From Cliona cf. orientalis (Eukaryota > Porifera > Demospongiae > Clionaida > Clionaidae), in assembly GCA_963930775.1 (NCBI GenBank), contig OZ005698.1, positions 124,001 to 188,000 of the forward strand: a stretch of 64,000 nucleotides of DNA, in the 5' to 3' direction. A program made the translations under genes and the position numbers. Below are positions 10,721 to 54,111 of this stretch, one piece after another. The notes beneath the pieces were generated by a model that had not been told where the DNA came from, did not search any database, and worked only from the letters and a program-made list of their open reading frames with translations. How positions within the stretch are numbered: the stretch's first letter is position 1; each line of letters begins with the position of its first letter.

Positions 10721-11100
10721 TATGCAGGACAGCGTCCAACAAAAATTTAACGATTCTCTGCATAATAGATTTGGATACTGTCCAGCAGTGAATATTTTGT
10801 TGGAATATTCACTGCAGGACAGTATCCAACAAAAGTCAATACTATTCAATGGTTATGGATGGTGGTGCAAACATGTTGTGGATGACTATTGAGTAGCTAC
10901 CAACAAAAAATTTAAATTTGTGCAGGACAGCGTCTGACAAAATGATAATTTTATGCAGGACAGCATCCAACAATGTGGGATACTATCCTGCATAGAGTAT
11001 CATCATTAATATTATTAATTATGAAAAACTTGACCACATCCCCAGTAGCTGCGTACATTGTTCTAATGGTGTATGTGGTAAAAGGTCGTCAATATTATAT
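10721..11100. repeat. Foldback repeat array and short dispersed repeat before TBCK
   Basis: Several CAGGACAGTATCCAACA-type words in both orientations occupy 10721-11010. They are followed at 11022-11090 by a short dispersed repeat ('aaaacttgaccacatcccc' through 'ggtaaaaggtcgtc') that recurs at 25228-25275 and, inverted, at 20999-21058 and 37595-37672. The final part resembles the array after the PLA2G15-like gene at 6834-6975. Confidence 0.7.
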
Positions 11101-11167
11101 ATTGCGAATATGCGGTGTGCGCATGCGCCTCACACAGCTACCAGCCACGCCCACATTGTCAAAGAAG

Positions 11168-14100
11168 ATGGCTACTCCGCTGGGATCTGCTCAGTTTGGC
11201 GTGACAACCTTCTGTGCGAGCCAGCACGGGGCCGAAGAATGCGACTCCCGCGGTCTTCCCCTCACCCTCAACTCCGTCAACATCACAGGTCGATTCAAGA
11301 AGCTGCTCTCTCTCTCCCACCCCGGCCTAGCGACATACCTCGACATCAAGAGCTCAAGGAATGGTAAAACATTGCGACACCGAAGATCAATAATGGTGTC
11401 TAGCCGGGAATTTTAGTGTGAATTTCTCTCTCTCTCCTCCCTCCCATGCATGTACAGAGCGTATGATCCTTGTATCTGAGTGGTACGATGACAATCTGGA
11501 GAACCACATCAGATCGGGGGATTTTGCTAAACCACACCCCCTGTCCAAGCTGGCCAATCAGATCCTCGAAGGTCTTGTCTACCTCGCTGATCACAACATG
11601 ACTCACCGAGCCCTCTCCCCTGACAGCATACTCCTCACACAACAGGTCTGTATGCCAGAATAAGATGAGCTTATATTAGCTTACAGGCTTCTAGACCCTA
11701 AAGCGTGTTTAATATAATATTATCAAGGGGTCTATAAGCCCTTGATATTATGATATACCGTATAGCCAGAAAATTTGGCAGGGAATTAAATGTGGTGGTT
11801 TGGCGGTCTATATTTATATTACAACCGCCAAATTAAAATCCGCCAAAATTTCCTACTTGTACATGTATATACGTATGGCGATCCCATACCGAACTGCCAA
11901 ATTTAAATCCGCCAATATTCTTGCAATCGATTTTGGGCTCAACTGCCAAACATTTAATTCCTGCCAATATTTCCAGCTATACAGTATTTTTATGTTATTA
12001 AATAATTATTCCTTTGATGTGGATATTTTTATCCATCACTTTATTTTTGTAGAGCGATGTTAAACTGCACAACTATGGTGTGTACTACATGACCAATCAC
12101 GGGAAAGAAGTGGACTTCCCCATAGGGTGAGTGAGCGAGGAGTATGTCACATGACACAGTCACATGATCATGTTGCTTATCATTCAGATCCCCTCGGTAC
12201 ATGGCCCCTGAAATAATTAGCTCTGGTCCAAAATCGCAGATTCCCTCCAGCATCAAGGTTTGTCGTAACCATAGCAATGTACAGATTATTATTATTATAG
12301 GTAGTTTCATCTTGTGTATAAGCCACACCCCCTTTCTTCTCTGACAATGCATTAGCTCCTTAATTAAGTCTATGGGGAAAAAAGCTTTCTCCTCATGGCT
12401 ATCGTACGTTTGTCTATTTGGCTACTGTAGGTGGACGTCTGGTCTCTTGGTGTCATCATGCTGGAGCTCTTCATGGTAAGATCTCTGACTTTTGCCGCTA
12501 AATTTAATATTTTAAAGATAATATGAATGATTTCAGCATTATAGGGACAAACATTGACAAAGACTGGCAGTACAATAAGATTAATATTATTGTGCTCATT
12601 AATAGCTAACTATCTTATGCAGGAGACGCCTATCTATCCTGACTTGTTCTTACGAAATGCCATTGGTACACTGTTCAAGAGAGTCATACTTCTAACACAG
12701 AACTATCAACGTAAGTGTTCTCTACAGTACTAGGCGGTGCAGTTCTTAAGAGATTGAAGATGTAGTGTTGACACACCCACACTCTAGTATTTTTGGAAGG
12801 TATACTCGCCGCAGAGTCTTCTTTCCATTGCACATAAATTTTAACCTTTTCTTTCCTGAGTGAATATAACGAGTAGGCTGGCAAGATGTGCATGATCCAA
12901 TGTTAAACGGTGCAGAGAGGGTTGTAGCTATTTCTGAACGGCACAGTCCATTGCATGCCTTCACGACGGCGACCGTTTCCTCACAGCCCTCGACCTTCAC
13001 TGGCACCGTCACCCTCTCAATTCCACAAAATTCATAACTCTTTATCTCAAGATCTGTCTCATTTGTATTTGCCTTAAGATCTGTCTCATTTGTATTTGCC
13101 TCGAGATCTGTCTCTTTCGTGTCTGTAGCTATCAGTGAGGAGCCACAGACTAAAGCTGCTGCTAGTGACACGAACAGTAGATAGCGCACAAGACGGCCGG
13201 TGCTGGTGTTGCTGGCCGACATCATCTTGACGTACTTTCCTCAAGGCTATTATATTATAGCTCTTGATCGATCGATGGTTCTGTTCGTGACAACTGAGTG
13301 CTTTTACCCTCCGTGCGTGGTGTTTTGATTGGCTGTGGACCGTCTGGAATTCACTAAAACTTCCCTCGTGGGCCAAGTTCTAGTAGGCTAATGAGATTAT
13401 GAGAGGGGCTGTAGTATTGAGCAATGCCCAGGGAAGGTTAACAAGTGCTCGTTTTTATGTGGGTGAGTGGTAGTAGCCGGGAGGGAGAGAGGGAGCTCTA
13501 GCCCTTGCTATCATGATATGACATGCCTAGACACCCAGCTCGTTGTTCGGCAGCAAGGTCGTTTGATGGTTAGTGGTTTTGTGATTTCGTGAGCGTCCCT
13601 CTCTTTAATGTGGCCATGGGAGGCCTCTCATTCACTCGGTGCAGCTGCTACTAATTAATTAAGGCTTGTGTACATGTAGAGCCTGGCCTGAGGGTGCGTC
13701 CCTGATTTATTGACTGCCACACTTTAGATGATTCTTAATGTCAGTGCACGTACATGTTACAGTCGGAGACAGATCTACTACTGCGATTATGGTACTTAAA
13801 TTTTTATACTTTGAAAGTCTTATTAATATGGAGCCCCATAATGTTATAATAATATTATTTGTGACAAATGAGGGTGTGTTGGGTTCTTGGAATGAATTAA
13901 AAATGGCTTCCAAACTAAAATTCAGTTCACTTGTATGTTTTTGTTGGTACTGCAGGCAAGTCCACCAGCCCCCTCACCGCCTTGCTCGAAACACACAACT
14001 GCTCAGACAAGGTACCTCTATCAAATTAGTGGGGTTTTTATGGGAAGTTCTTGCATGCATGTATATATGTGATTATGATTATTGTATGGCTCCCCCCTCT

Positions 14101-14283
14101 CTCCCTTCTCCGTTCTCCCGGCTAGCCGATGGACGAGCACCTGAGGTCTTTCCTGGAGGCTTGTCTCACACCACTGCCAACTAAAAGGTGAATAATACAG
14201 TTACTTATCAAGTTATGCATGCTGCAAATATCTTACATTCGAGTATAGCATAATATGTGGTAATTGCATGATAATCTCACATC

Positions 14284-14323
<40 letters not shown>

Positions 14324-17300
14324 GCCATCTCCCAAGGAGTTGCTCCACCATTCCTTCATCACCCACTACAAGCAGCCGAGCGTCAAGAACAATGGCTACT
14401 CCTTTCTCCCCAGCCCTTTCTCCTCCCTCCTTCGCTGCTCCCCTCTCGCGGTTCCTTCACCTGACGACCACCAGCAGCTGGGGAACGGATCTGCCCCACC
14501 CGACCATTTGGCCGAGCGTCCAATGAGAGACGTCTATTACCTGTGGAGCCTAGCAGGCGGAGACTTGGAGGCGGAGCTGAAGAAACACAATCTTGTTCAG
14601 ACCAAGCCAGCAATCTCCACTCTGCCAAAGTGAGTTCACTAGCTCTATATATAGCAGCTCTCTGCTTCTCTGCTCTTGAGAGGTAGATTCTGTTGAAATT
14701 TGAATGAGTGAAGAGAGAGAGTTTTGAGTATGATTTGTAATAGTTTAACTGACTGTTAGAACGGAGTATCTGGACCATGTGTATGTGATTTTCAAATTGC
14801 ATAGCGGGCTTATATGTCTACTTGTTGAATTTTCAACGTTAGACTTGTGATCCATGATGGTGAGACCTATGGAGTGACCAGGGACCGAGTGACCCTCTAC
14901 GACAGCTCCGTCATACCTCTCTCGCTCGATCAGCTACGCAAGGTACGAACAGTTTAACACACAACAGCTTATTAATACAGTATCATGTGAAATTAATATT
15001 CAATTGTATGCGTATTGTCCAGCGATTGGAGGGGCTTACTACTGAAGACTACTACCCTTTGATGGAGCTAGCTAAGTGAGTTACGAAAATTACTATTTCT
15101 ATTTTATATTACGTAATCTTTGTCACAGTGATGGTGGTGAGCACGAGATTGGAGGTCAAAGTTCACCTGGGGGTCAAAGGTTTCTGCTGCATGACTCGGC
15201 GAAGCTGCCCCTGGCAATTAAGGAGAAGGACGTTGAGTATCAGTTCCATCGGCTGGTTCTCTTCTCCCGCCTCCTGGAGAGCTACCCTTACTCTCAGCCG
15301 CGGATTGTGGCGGAAGCTCTGCTGGACATCTGCCCGCTGCTGAGGGGGGAGATATGGGCCGCTCTGCTCGGAGTCAAGGTAACCATGGCAACCGAACCGA
15401 CGATCGAGCAATGATGATTACGGTGGCCGGAGTTTGGTGGTATAAAGTTGGCATGATAGTGGATTCGTGTGATTGCTAGATCCTGTGTAATGCGTTCAGT
15501 TTGCCAATTTTTCCAAGTACTATGCACACTATCCTTTATTAGTGGCTCATTAGTTAATGTCCCCCATTAATAATGTTTATGCTATTGGACTTGGCAATGT
15601 TAAGCACTTCTCTGCCAAGATTTATAATTAATACCTTTTCTATATCCCCCCTCCCCCCCCCCCTCTCCAGGGTGACCTTCACTGGGAGTATTCTGACATT
15701 GACAAAGACTCTGTCACAAGCACTGATCGTCAGATTGATGTTGACATTCCTCGCTGCCACCAGTACGACACACTCCTCTCCTCCTACGAAGGACATCGCA
15801 AGTTCAAACGAGTCCTCAAATCGTGGGTCATTTCTCACACCCAACTAGTCTACTGGCAAGGTAGGAGGGGGTGGGGCAAGGGGCGGAGCAGAAGTTATTT
15901 ATTTTTTATTAAATATAGGTCTTGATTCATTATGTGCTCCATTTCTGGCCCTCAATTTTAACAATGAAGGTATATATAGTCAAATTTAATGTGTATGGTT
16001 CTCAGCAGTCATGTGATAGTCATGTTGAGATCATGTGACCTTGTGCATGCATGCAGCGTTGGCGTGTGCTTGCCTCAGTGCCTTCATTGATAAATACCTC
16101 CACAAGTTCTTCCTCAAGGACAACTCTTCAGTGATGCAAGGTCAGAGAAATGCAGTAGCAGCAGCTACCTCTAGATCTGTTCATTTGGCACTTTTACTCT
16201 CTCTCTCTCTCTCTCTCGTTTCTTTCACTACAGAGTACCTTGCCATCTTCTCTCAGTTGATTGCCTTTCATGATCCTGAGCTCTTCAACCATCTTGATAG
16301 CATTGCCTTCCAGCCCGAGGTACAACATACTTTTGCTGTTTTGCAGACTAGAAAACTTAATAACTTGCCAATTATTTTCGCTGCAGCTCTATGCTATTCC
16401 GTGGTTCTTAACAATGTTCACTCGTAAGTAGAATTAAGTTTGTATTTGATACTTTTGTTAGTTATTAAACTAATTTTTGTACATGTACATGTAGATATTT
16501 TCCCGCTGTCCAAGATCTATCACCTTTGGGACACGGTGTTGATGGGTGCGAGTAGCTTCCCTCTCTGTGTGGGCGTGGCCATCCTCCAGCAGTTGCGGGG
16601 GGACCTCCTCTCGTTCGGATTTAATGAGTGCATCCTCATGTTCTCAGATATGCCAGGTCAGCATAACATTATTACCTTAGGGCTACTATTATTTGTGGGT
16701 ACAAATTTTAGTGAATAGCGCATTTAGTGGGTACTCATTTTAGCGATTTTTTTCAAAATTTATTCGAAAATGTTGAAAAATTTAATATTCGTGGGTACAA
16801 TATTTTTAGCGAAAATTAGGCAAATCACTAATTATGCTAAATTTAGTACTTGCAAACAAAAATGTCCTTACACCAAGGGCTTTATAGACGTCTATATGTC
16901 CTTGACCACACCTACATGTAGATTTGCACTTCATGCACCTGGATAACTTTTTATAACTTCCTCCTTCAGATATTGACATCCAGCAGTGCATTAATGACAC
17001 TGTGCGTGTGTACCAGAACACGCCCCCGAGTGTGATGGTGCGGCGCCATGAGCCACTCCCCTCCCAGGACCCATCCATACCACTCACAGCTGTAAGTAAT
17101 AATTACCACGAATCTGAAAAGTTGCTATAATAAAATTGTTCCATGAGCAGCATATGTGCTCTAAAGTGATGCCTATAATTACCCCGCGCGCATGCGCAAG
17201 GGGTAATGTGATCGGTTTTGTCTGTCGTCTGTCGTCTGTCGTCTGTCGTCTGTCGTTAGCACAAAAATCGCCAGATCTGGAGATCTAGGCATCTGAGCGA

Positions 17301-18517
17301 ATCGTAAATACAACTTCTGTAGGCTGTTGCCGACCTTTACCTACATAATATTGTGCCAGGTTATGCGCATGAGCAGAAAGCATATGGTGGGTAGTGTTAA
17401 TAGGCGTGGCCAACAAAATGCAGTATTTGCGACGCTCATGGACCTTGCCAAACGATTCGAAGCACAATGAAGCCAGTTTTTCGACGATATCGACGGGTAC
17501 GCTGCAGCGCGCGGGGTATGTGCTCTATAGAGCTCTAGTATTATATATATTATATGAAATCTTCAGTATAAAAATTATCTTTCCACAAAATTTTTTGGAT
17601 TGATGATGATGCCGTAACAACATTAGAAGTCATGTATAGCATTGTGTATGTTAGTGGAAACGCTTGTTACATTTATATATACCTACAGCGACGTGAAGCA
17701 CTTTCATTGGCTACTCTGCGGATGGAGGCGTGTCCTCAGGTCTCCGCCCATGACGTCATCATAATGTGTGGCCTTGAATCACAGGCTCTCGGCTACAACA
17801 ATCTGCAAAAGATCCACGAAAGTGATCCGTTTCGAAAGAAGGGTGGGGTGAGAGGGGCCAAGAAGTCTCGCCTCAAAGCCATAGTGGTGGACATCCGCTC
17901 ATCGGAGGAGTTTCGTCTCGGACATCTCCCAAACTCAAAGAACATTCCAGAGAGTGCGGCATTTCAGGCGGATGGCTCCCTCAGCCCTTCCCTCTCGCTA
18001 GGAGCCGTGCCAAAGGGAAGAGTTGTCGTGGTGGTCGGGGGAAAGAAGGAGAAAGAACCAGTGGTAAGCAGTCCTCAGTCAATCTGTTGAGGTATATAGA
18101 CACAAATTTAATAAAGGATGGAGTACTGGAATTTTTTTTGCAGGGATGAGCTTGAGCTAGGCCTAGGTTGATGTGCCTCCTGTTAGCTAACCCCAAATAT
18201 TAAGTGTGGGGAATTGTCTAAAAAGCCCAAAAATGGGTTAAAACCATACTCTACCAAATTACTGAAATTTCAGAAATGTTAATTTTCTGCAGCTCATGAA
18301 ACACAGGGGGCTAATTCAACATTAATTTTGTGGGTTAGCCCATGCACTATAGTTATAGTGAGTCTGAGTATCTGGATAAGAAGATGATGTATGTTTCTAT
18401 GTGCAGTTTGCTCGGCAGCTAGTGAGGATGAACTACTCCAAGGTTTGTGTGCTGAGCGGAGGCGCTGGTGTCCTCAGAACTCATGGCCTGCTAACGTCTC
18501 TTCATGATGACCCTTGA
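11168..18517 (+). CDS. TBCK: TBC domain-containing protein kinase-like (TBCK)
   Basis: I spliced 21 GT-AG exons in one frame: 11168-11363, 11458-11645, 12053-12126, 12188-12257, 12431-12475, 12623-12710, 13956-14011, 14126-14187, 14324-14629, 14843-14942, 15023-15075, 15129-15378, 15671-15860, 15919-15969, 16057-16140, 16234-16319, 16387-16423, 16495-16656, 16970-17091, 17689-18063, 18407-18517. This gives 901 residues (human TBCK 893). Domains: a pseudokinase ([11 protein letters not shown] in place of HRD, no DFG, then MAPEIIS and [12 protein letters not shown]); a TBC Rab-GAP domain with both catalytic fingers, [11 protein letters not shown] (IxxDxxR) and VYWQG (YxQ); and a C-terminal rhodanese-like domain ([20 protein letters not shown]). 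TBCK is linked to Rab regulation, endosome/lysosome traffic and mTOR signalling. ATG 11168 aligns with the family start. Intron 6 hosts an antisense cystine-knot gene; intron 2 holds a foldback element; introns 18 and 19 hold two more elements. Confidence 0.96.
11756..11986 (+). mobile_element. Foldback element, family 1 (TACCGTATAGCC...GGCTATACGGTA)
   Basis: Family 1 elements are about 190-230 bp, begin near 'taccgtatagccggaaa' and end with the inverse 'tttccggctatacggta'. Inside they have several words 'ccgccaaatttaa' and 'tttggcggt' in both orientations. The flanking TA fits a TA target duplication of Tc1/mariner-type MITEs. This copy lies in TBCK intron 2; its 3' end reads 'acagta'. Confidence 0.85.
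12746..13225 (-). CDS. Secreted C-terminal cystine-knot (CTCK-like) protein, copy B, nested in TBCK
   Basis: A single-exon gene of 159 residues, wholly inside TBCK intron 6 (12711-13955) on the opposite strand. Its signal peptide ([17 protein letters not shown]) is almost the same as in copy A. Three NTNETDL-type repeats follow, then the nine-cysteine domain (CGIE, EGC, ACNGLC, GSCTSC, FMC, ECGC). The start may be 13225 or the next ATG at 13222, which is the one aligned with copy A. In the domain only about two thirds of residues match copy A, though all nine cysteines and the [11 protein letters not shown] block are unchanged. This is likely the parental locus because the surrounding TBCK is intact. 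Function is unknown; a secreted ligand or surface factor is likely. Confidence 0.75.
   Translation of the reverse strand: MMSASNTSTGRLVRYLLFVSLAAALVCGSSLIATDTKETDLEANTNETDLKANTNETDLEIKSYEFCGIERVTVPVKVEGCEETVAVVKACNGLCRSEIATTLSAPFNIGSCTSCQPTRYIHSGKKRLKFMCNGKKTLRRVYLPKILECGCVNTTSSIS
16672..16875. mobile_element. Foldback element, family 3 (CCTTAGGGCTAC...TGTCCTTA)
   Basis: About 200 bp in TBCK intron 18, starting 'accttagggctactattatt' and ending 'gcaaacaaaaatgtcctta'. A second copy at 45006-45214 shares the whole length, including 'gtgggtactcattttagcga' and 'ggcaaatcactaat'. The ends are imperfect inverted repeats. Confidence 0.8.
17181..17518. mobile_element. Inverted-repeat element, family 4 (TACCCCGCGCGC ends), copy 1
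   Basis: In TBCK intron 19. The ends are 'taccccgcgcgc' and 'gcgcgcggggta'. The left part holds a (GTCTGTC)n tandem and 'cacaaaaatcgcca'; the right part holds 'gacctttacctacat' through 'ttttcgacgatatcgacgg'. A second copy is at 54112-54422. It has no coding capacity, so it is a non-autonomous element. Confidence 0.8.
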
Positions 18518-18659
18518 CCCTTAGCTTCACGGTTCTAGTTGCACTTCCATTGTTAAGTTGTTGTATGTACCAGTGTTGAGTTGAGTTGTGCAAGTTTAAT
18601 AATTATGCTCTTAATTAATCTTACGAAAATGCATGTATAATATTATTTCAATATGGTGA

Positions 18660-19580
18660 GCTTGAGCGAGCCCCAAATACTGGAGGGCATTACTGTGAAT
18701 AATTCATGCATATTAGCTACATTATCCCACGATTATAGCAGGCTACAGTGCATGAGGGATACATTTTTCTCACTTGTGAAATGAAAAAAAAAATTATAAC
18801 CCCATCCTCCCATCGACCTTCCGAGCTCTAGGCTGGAACGCTGGTCAGGGTACACTGCAGACACTACTGCAGCCAGTTAGGCTTCTGTGTCACAGCCACA
18901 GGGGACCGAAGTCAGCCTATGGTGGATTACTAGACTAGGATGCCGCTTCCAGGGATGGGGGGTACTAGTCAACTACCAACAAAAGTCTGTGCAGAACAGT
19001 GTCCAATAATTTTATGCAGGACAGTATCCAACAAAATAATTTTATGCAAAAATGGAAGAAAAAATAGTCCCAATCATCCCTCCCCCCGGGCCGAGGTGCC
19101 GCAGCTTCGGTGATCCGTTTGGGAGTGACCCTGCGGACATTACCGCAGCTGGCATACTTCCAGGGATGGGGGGTATTCAAGGGAGGAACCTGGGCGACCC
19201 CTAAGCCATATATGCCCAGGACCATGTGCAGTTTTCAGCTGCAGGTGCCAGAGGGGATACCCCTGACACCGTCTAGCCCCGTTATCGATAGTACCTCCCA
19301 GAAAATGCTATTTATTGAGCTGGGACAGGGGGTAGCAAAACGCGTATGGTTTTCACGTTGGAATGTACAGACCGTGACGTAATTAATTAATAGCTATGAA
19401 TATCATTAATTCTGTACCGCGGCGCGCGCCAAAGTGTATCTCTGCAACGGAAAGAGCTATGGAGCTGGAACAAAACCCAAAATGTAGCTCTTGAGCAGAT
19501 GAAAGCAGCCACCATGGTCCTGAACATGTTAGACTATGCCATAGTATCATACTAAGCTTCTTCAAGGACATATACCAAAA
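18660..19580. repeat. Composite dispersed repeat between TBCK and the nucleoside-hydrolase-like gene
   Basis: 18985-19045 has CAGGACAG-type foldback words. 19045-19575 is a unit that recurs at 54830-55640: 'gggccgaggtgccgcagctt', 'ccagggatggggggtattca', 'ctgacaccgtctagccccgt' and 'aaatgtagctcttgag' are shared. 18672-18730 ('ctggagggcattactgtgaa') recurs at 55808-55850, on the other side of the unit. 18800-18960 is a GC-richer, repeat-like stretch. No gene is seen here. Confidence 0.75.
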
Positions 19581-19659
19581 AGAGCTCATGCATCATGTGC
19601 ATGTTCAATAATAATAATTATTATTAAAAAGGGTGTGGCTATTAAATTTGGACGTCGAC

Positions 19660-20874
19660 ATGCTCTCTTTTGTGCTTCTAGCAGTATTGTTGCTGTCGCT
19701 GCTTCTACTTTTATTTACACGGTCCCAGAAATATGCTGTTCTCTTCATCGATGCCCCCGACCCTGACAACCCAGCCGCGGCCATGGCTCTCTGGAGCTAT
19801 GTCTTGAAGAAGAAGGGCGGGGACCATCTCCACATAGTGCTCACTGGTAGACCTGTCGATCTGAGAACGAGGAAGCGTTTCTCTGAGCACTTACCCACAA
19901 GGGAGCAGATTTCACGCCAAAGCTGGGAAACAGCTGTGCCAGAGCACGCCAGGAGAGTGCTGGAAGACTCTGCCTGCAGAATAGCCAGATATTTGATGAA
20001 ATGCGGTGTCCCTCTTCGCTCCTTCACCCTCTACGATGGAGGTGTGGCTAGAGAAGCTCCCCTCTCTGATGTAGCTCACGATTGGGACTTCATTTTCGAC
20101 CGAAGAGATCTAGTGACGCAGAGAAGAGAAGATGAGGGAGAAATTTTAGAGCCTCGGGAGTATGACCAACTAGTGGGCAAGTATTCTTCTCTGAGTGAGG
20201 TAGAGAGAGAACAAACTTTTCTATCATTTTTAAGGCACTACGATCTGACACCACTGGACGATCTACGTTCGCATCTCAGCAAGCCTTGGAATAGAGGAAT
20301 AGCTGTATTCCTAGGAGGCCCGGCAACTGCGTTGGTGAAGCTATTTAAAGGTCGAGCTCACTTGTCCAGTAAGGTCTCCTCCTTCTACGCCATGTTTGGA
20401 AGCCTTCATCCAGGCAAGAGGACCCTATTGGCCAATCAGTTCAATGCAGCGTGCGATCTCCCGGCTGCCAAAGAGGTGTTCATTGATAACCTATTCCCTG
20501 GAGCAAAGTCGCACCTGATTACGACAGAGACAGCGAAACTATCAACATTTGTTCTCTCGGCGCAGGAGATGGCTGAGGTGGGGGTGAACGGCCATGTTGT
20601 GAGGTTGCAGAGGTTATGGGAATGGACTCATGGGAATCGGCCCCAGCCAATGTTTGACGTCCTATCAGTGATGGCAGCTCTACCAATGCACAAAGACTGC
20701 TTCACTTGGAGAGAGAAGAGAGTCTGCATGGTGAAATCAGATGGTGATAAGATTTTTACTTTTGTTGATGCGGCTGATTCCACTGAGAGCAGTGATGCTG
20801 TACTAGTGACTGATGAATGTGTCAAGTATGACAAAGAAACTTTTAAACAGTTCTTTGCACACATTTGGAGATAA
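19660..20874 (+). CDS. Membrane-anchored nucleoside-hydrolase-like protein
   Basis: An intronless frame of 404 residues from ATG 19660 to TAA 20872. I prefer this ATG because it opens a strong hydrophobic segment (MLSFVLLAVLLLSLLLLLF), a signal anchor or signal peptide. The rest resembles the inosine/uridine-preferring nucleoside hydrolase fold: an N-terminal acidic motif VLFIDAPDPDNPAAAMAL (family DTDxGxDDAxAL), then IAVFLGGPATALVKLF, and ANQFNAACDLPAAKEVFID (family xEFNxxxDPEAAxxVF). The Asp pattern of the first motif is changed, so Ca2+ binding and hydrolase activity are uncertain. It is a relative rather than a proven enzyme. A poly(A) signal AATAAA lies at 20910. The gene converges on the ryanodine receptor gene, 363 bp from its stop. 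The lack of introns among intron-rich neighbours could mean a retrocopy. Confidence 0.7.
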   Translation: MLSFVLLAVLLLSLLLLLFTRSQKYAVLFIDAPDPDNPAAAMALWSYVLKKKGGDHLHIVLTGRPVDLRTRKRFSEHLPTREQISRQSWETAVPEHARRVLEDSACRIARYLMKCGVPLRSFTLYDGGVAREAPLSDVAHDWDFIFDRRDLVTQRREDEGEILEPREYDQLVGKYSSLSEVEREQTFLSFLRHYDLTPLDDLRSHLSKPWNRGIAVFLGGPATALVKLFKGRAHLSSKVSSFYAMFGSLHPGKRTLLANQFNAACDLPAAKEVFIDNLFPGAKSHLITTETAKLSTFVLSAQEMAEVGVNGHVVRLQRLWEWTHGNRPQPMFDVLSVMAALPMHKDCFTWREKRVCMVKSDGDKIFTFVDAADSTESSDAVLVTDECVKYDKETFKQFFAHIWR

Positions 20875-21237
20875 TTAATTTTATGGCTAGTTTTTCACAC
20901 CCATGCAAGAATAAAAATTAATTAGTGTCTCTCAACCATGCATACAGTTAATAATAATTATTATTATTATAGTAAAAATTAAATTTTAATATTCAGAAAT
21001 AAACCACATGCGCCATTAGAACTATGCATGCAGCTACTAGGGATGTGGTCAAGTTTTCATAAAAATTAAATTTTAATATTCAGAAATAAATAATCTTGCA
21101 ATAATAATAATAAATGAACAGCATTATAACAGTTACTGATTGTGAAATTGTGTCTAATTTTTGGATCACAATAAAGTGTGATAAAACTGGTCTGGGTGAA
21201 AAGACAGCGGCTACTATCAGCAATAAATTTGCACTAG
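20875..21237. other. Convergent intergenic spacer, AT-rich, with a direct repeat
   Basis: This spacer separates two convergent genes. A roughly 30-bp AT-rich word ('aattaaattttaatattcag') occurs at 20973-21003 and again at 21060-21090, flanking a 57-bp copy of the short dispersed repeat seen at 37612-37670 ('agggatgtggtcaag'). The AATAAA at 20910 is the likely 3' end signal of the upstream gene. Confidence 0.6.
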
Positions 21238-53640
<32,403 letters not shown>

Positions 53641-53684
53641 ATTTCTTTTTCACCTCTACAACTGAACTTTTTCCTTCCCCAACC

Positions 53685-53705
53685 GGCTTTTCTAAAAGCC
53701 ACCAC
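53685..53705 (+). terminator. Histone mRNA 3' stem-loop
   Basis: GGCTTT TCTA AAAGCC forms a six-pair stem with a four-base loop, followed by ACCACC, 45 bp after the H3 stop. This matches the conserved histone 3' processing hairpin (GGYYYU, four-base loop, ARRRCC, ACCA). A standard AATAAA also occurs at 53745-53750, so the mRNA may be made in both non-polyadenylated and polyadenylated forms. Confidence 0.9.
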
Positions 53706-53769
53706 CAACACAAAAGTTTCCACCTTGTTCAAGATCTTGTATTTAATAAATATACCCTGCTCCCTTCTA

Positions 53770-54110
53770 AAGCAAGATAGTGTGTGGTATAGGATCACTG
53801 CTTAAAGGTCGTCGGGCGAAAAAGGGTCTAGCTTGATAGACTATGATAAAACATACAGGAGCATTTACCATGGCCCAGGAAGAAAAACTTCATCCTGTAG
53901 GCTGTAATAAATTTTCATATATTAATATAATAATAGTTATCTGCCAGTAATTGAAGTGCACGAGATGCATGGTCGAATGCACCCCAATTTAATACCGGCA
54001 GATAACTTTGTTGGTACTTTACCTCTGTTCATCATTGGCCTACTTTTAATATGAGGACCCACCCCCTTCCCCAGCAAAATGCCTATATAAACTAGAGCTC
54101 AAAAGAGCAC
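53770..54110. other. Intergenic spacer after H3
   Basis: No gene is seen. A word 'tatctgccagtaattgaagt' near 53938 and its near inverse 'ttaataccggcagataact' near 53991 form an imperfect inverted repeat. Confidence 0.5.
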
Positions 54111-54111
54111 A

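Noticed and set aside
19633..19659. Earlier GTG start for the nucleoside-hydrolase-like gene
   Set aside because: Nuclear animal genes start at ATG; ATG 19660 directly precedes the hydrophobic anchor.
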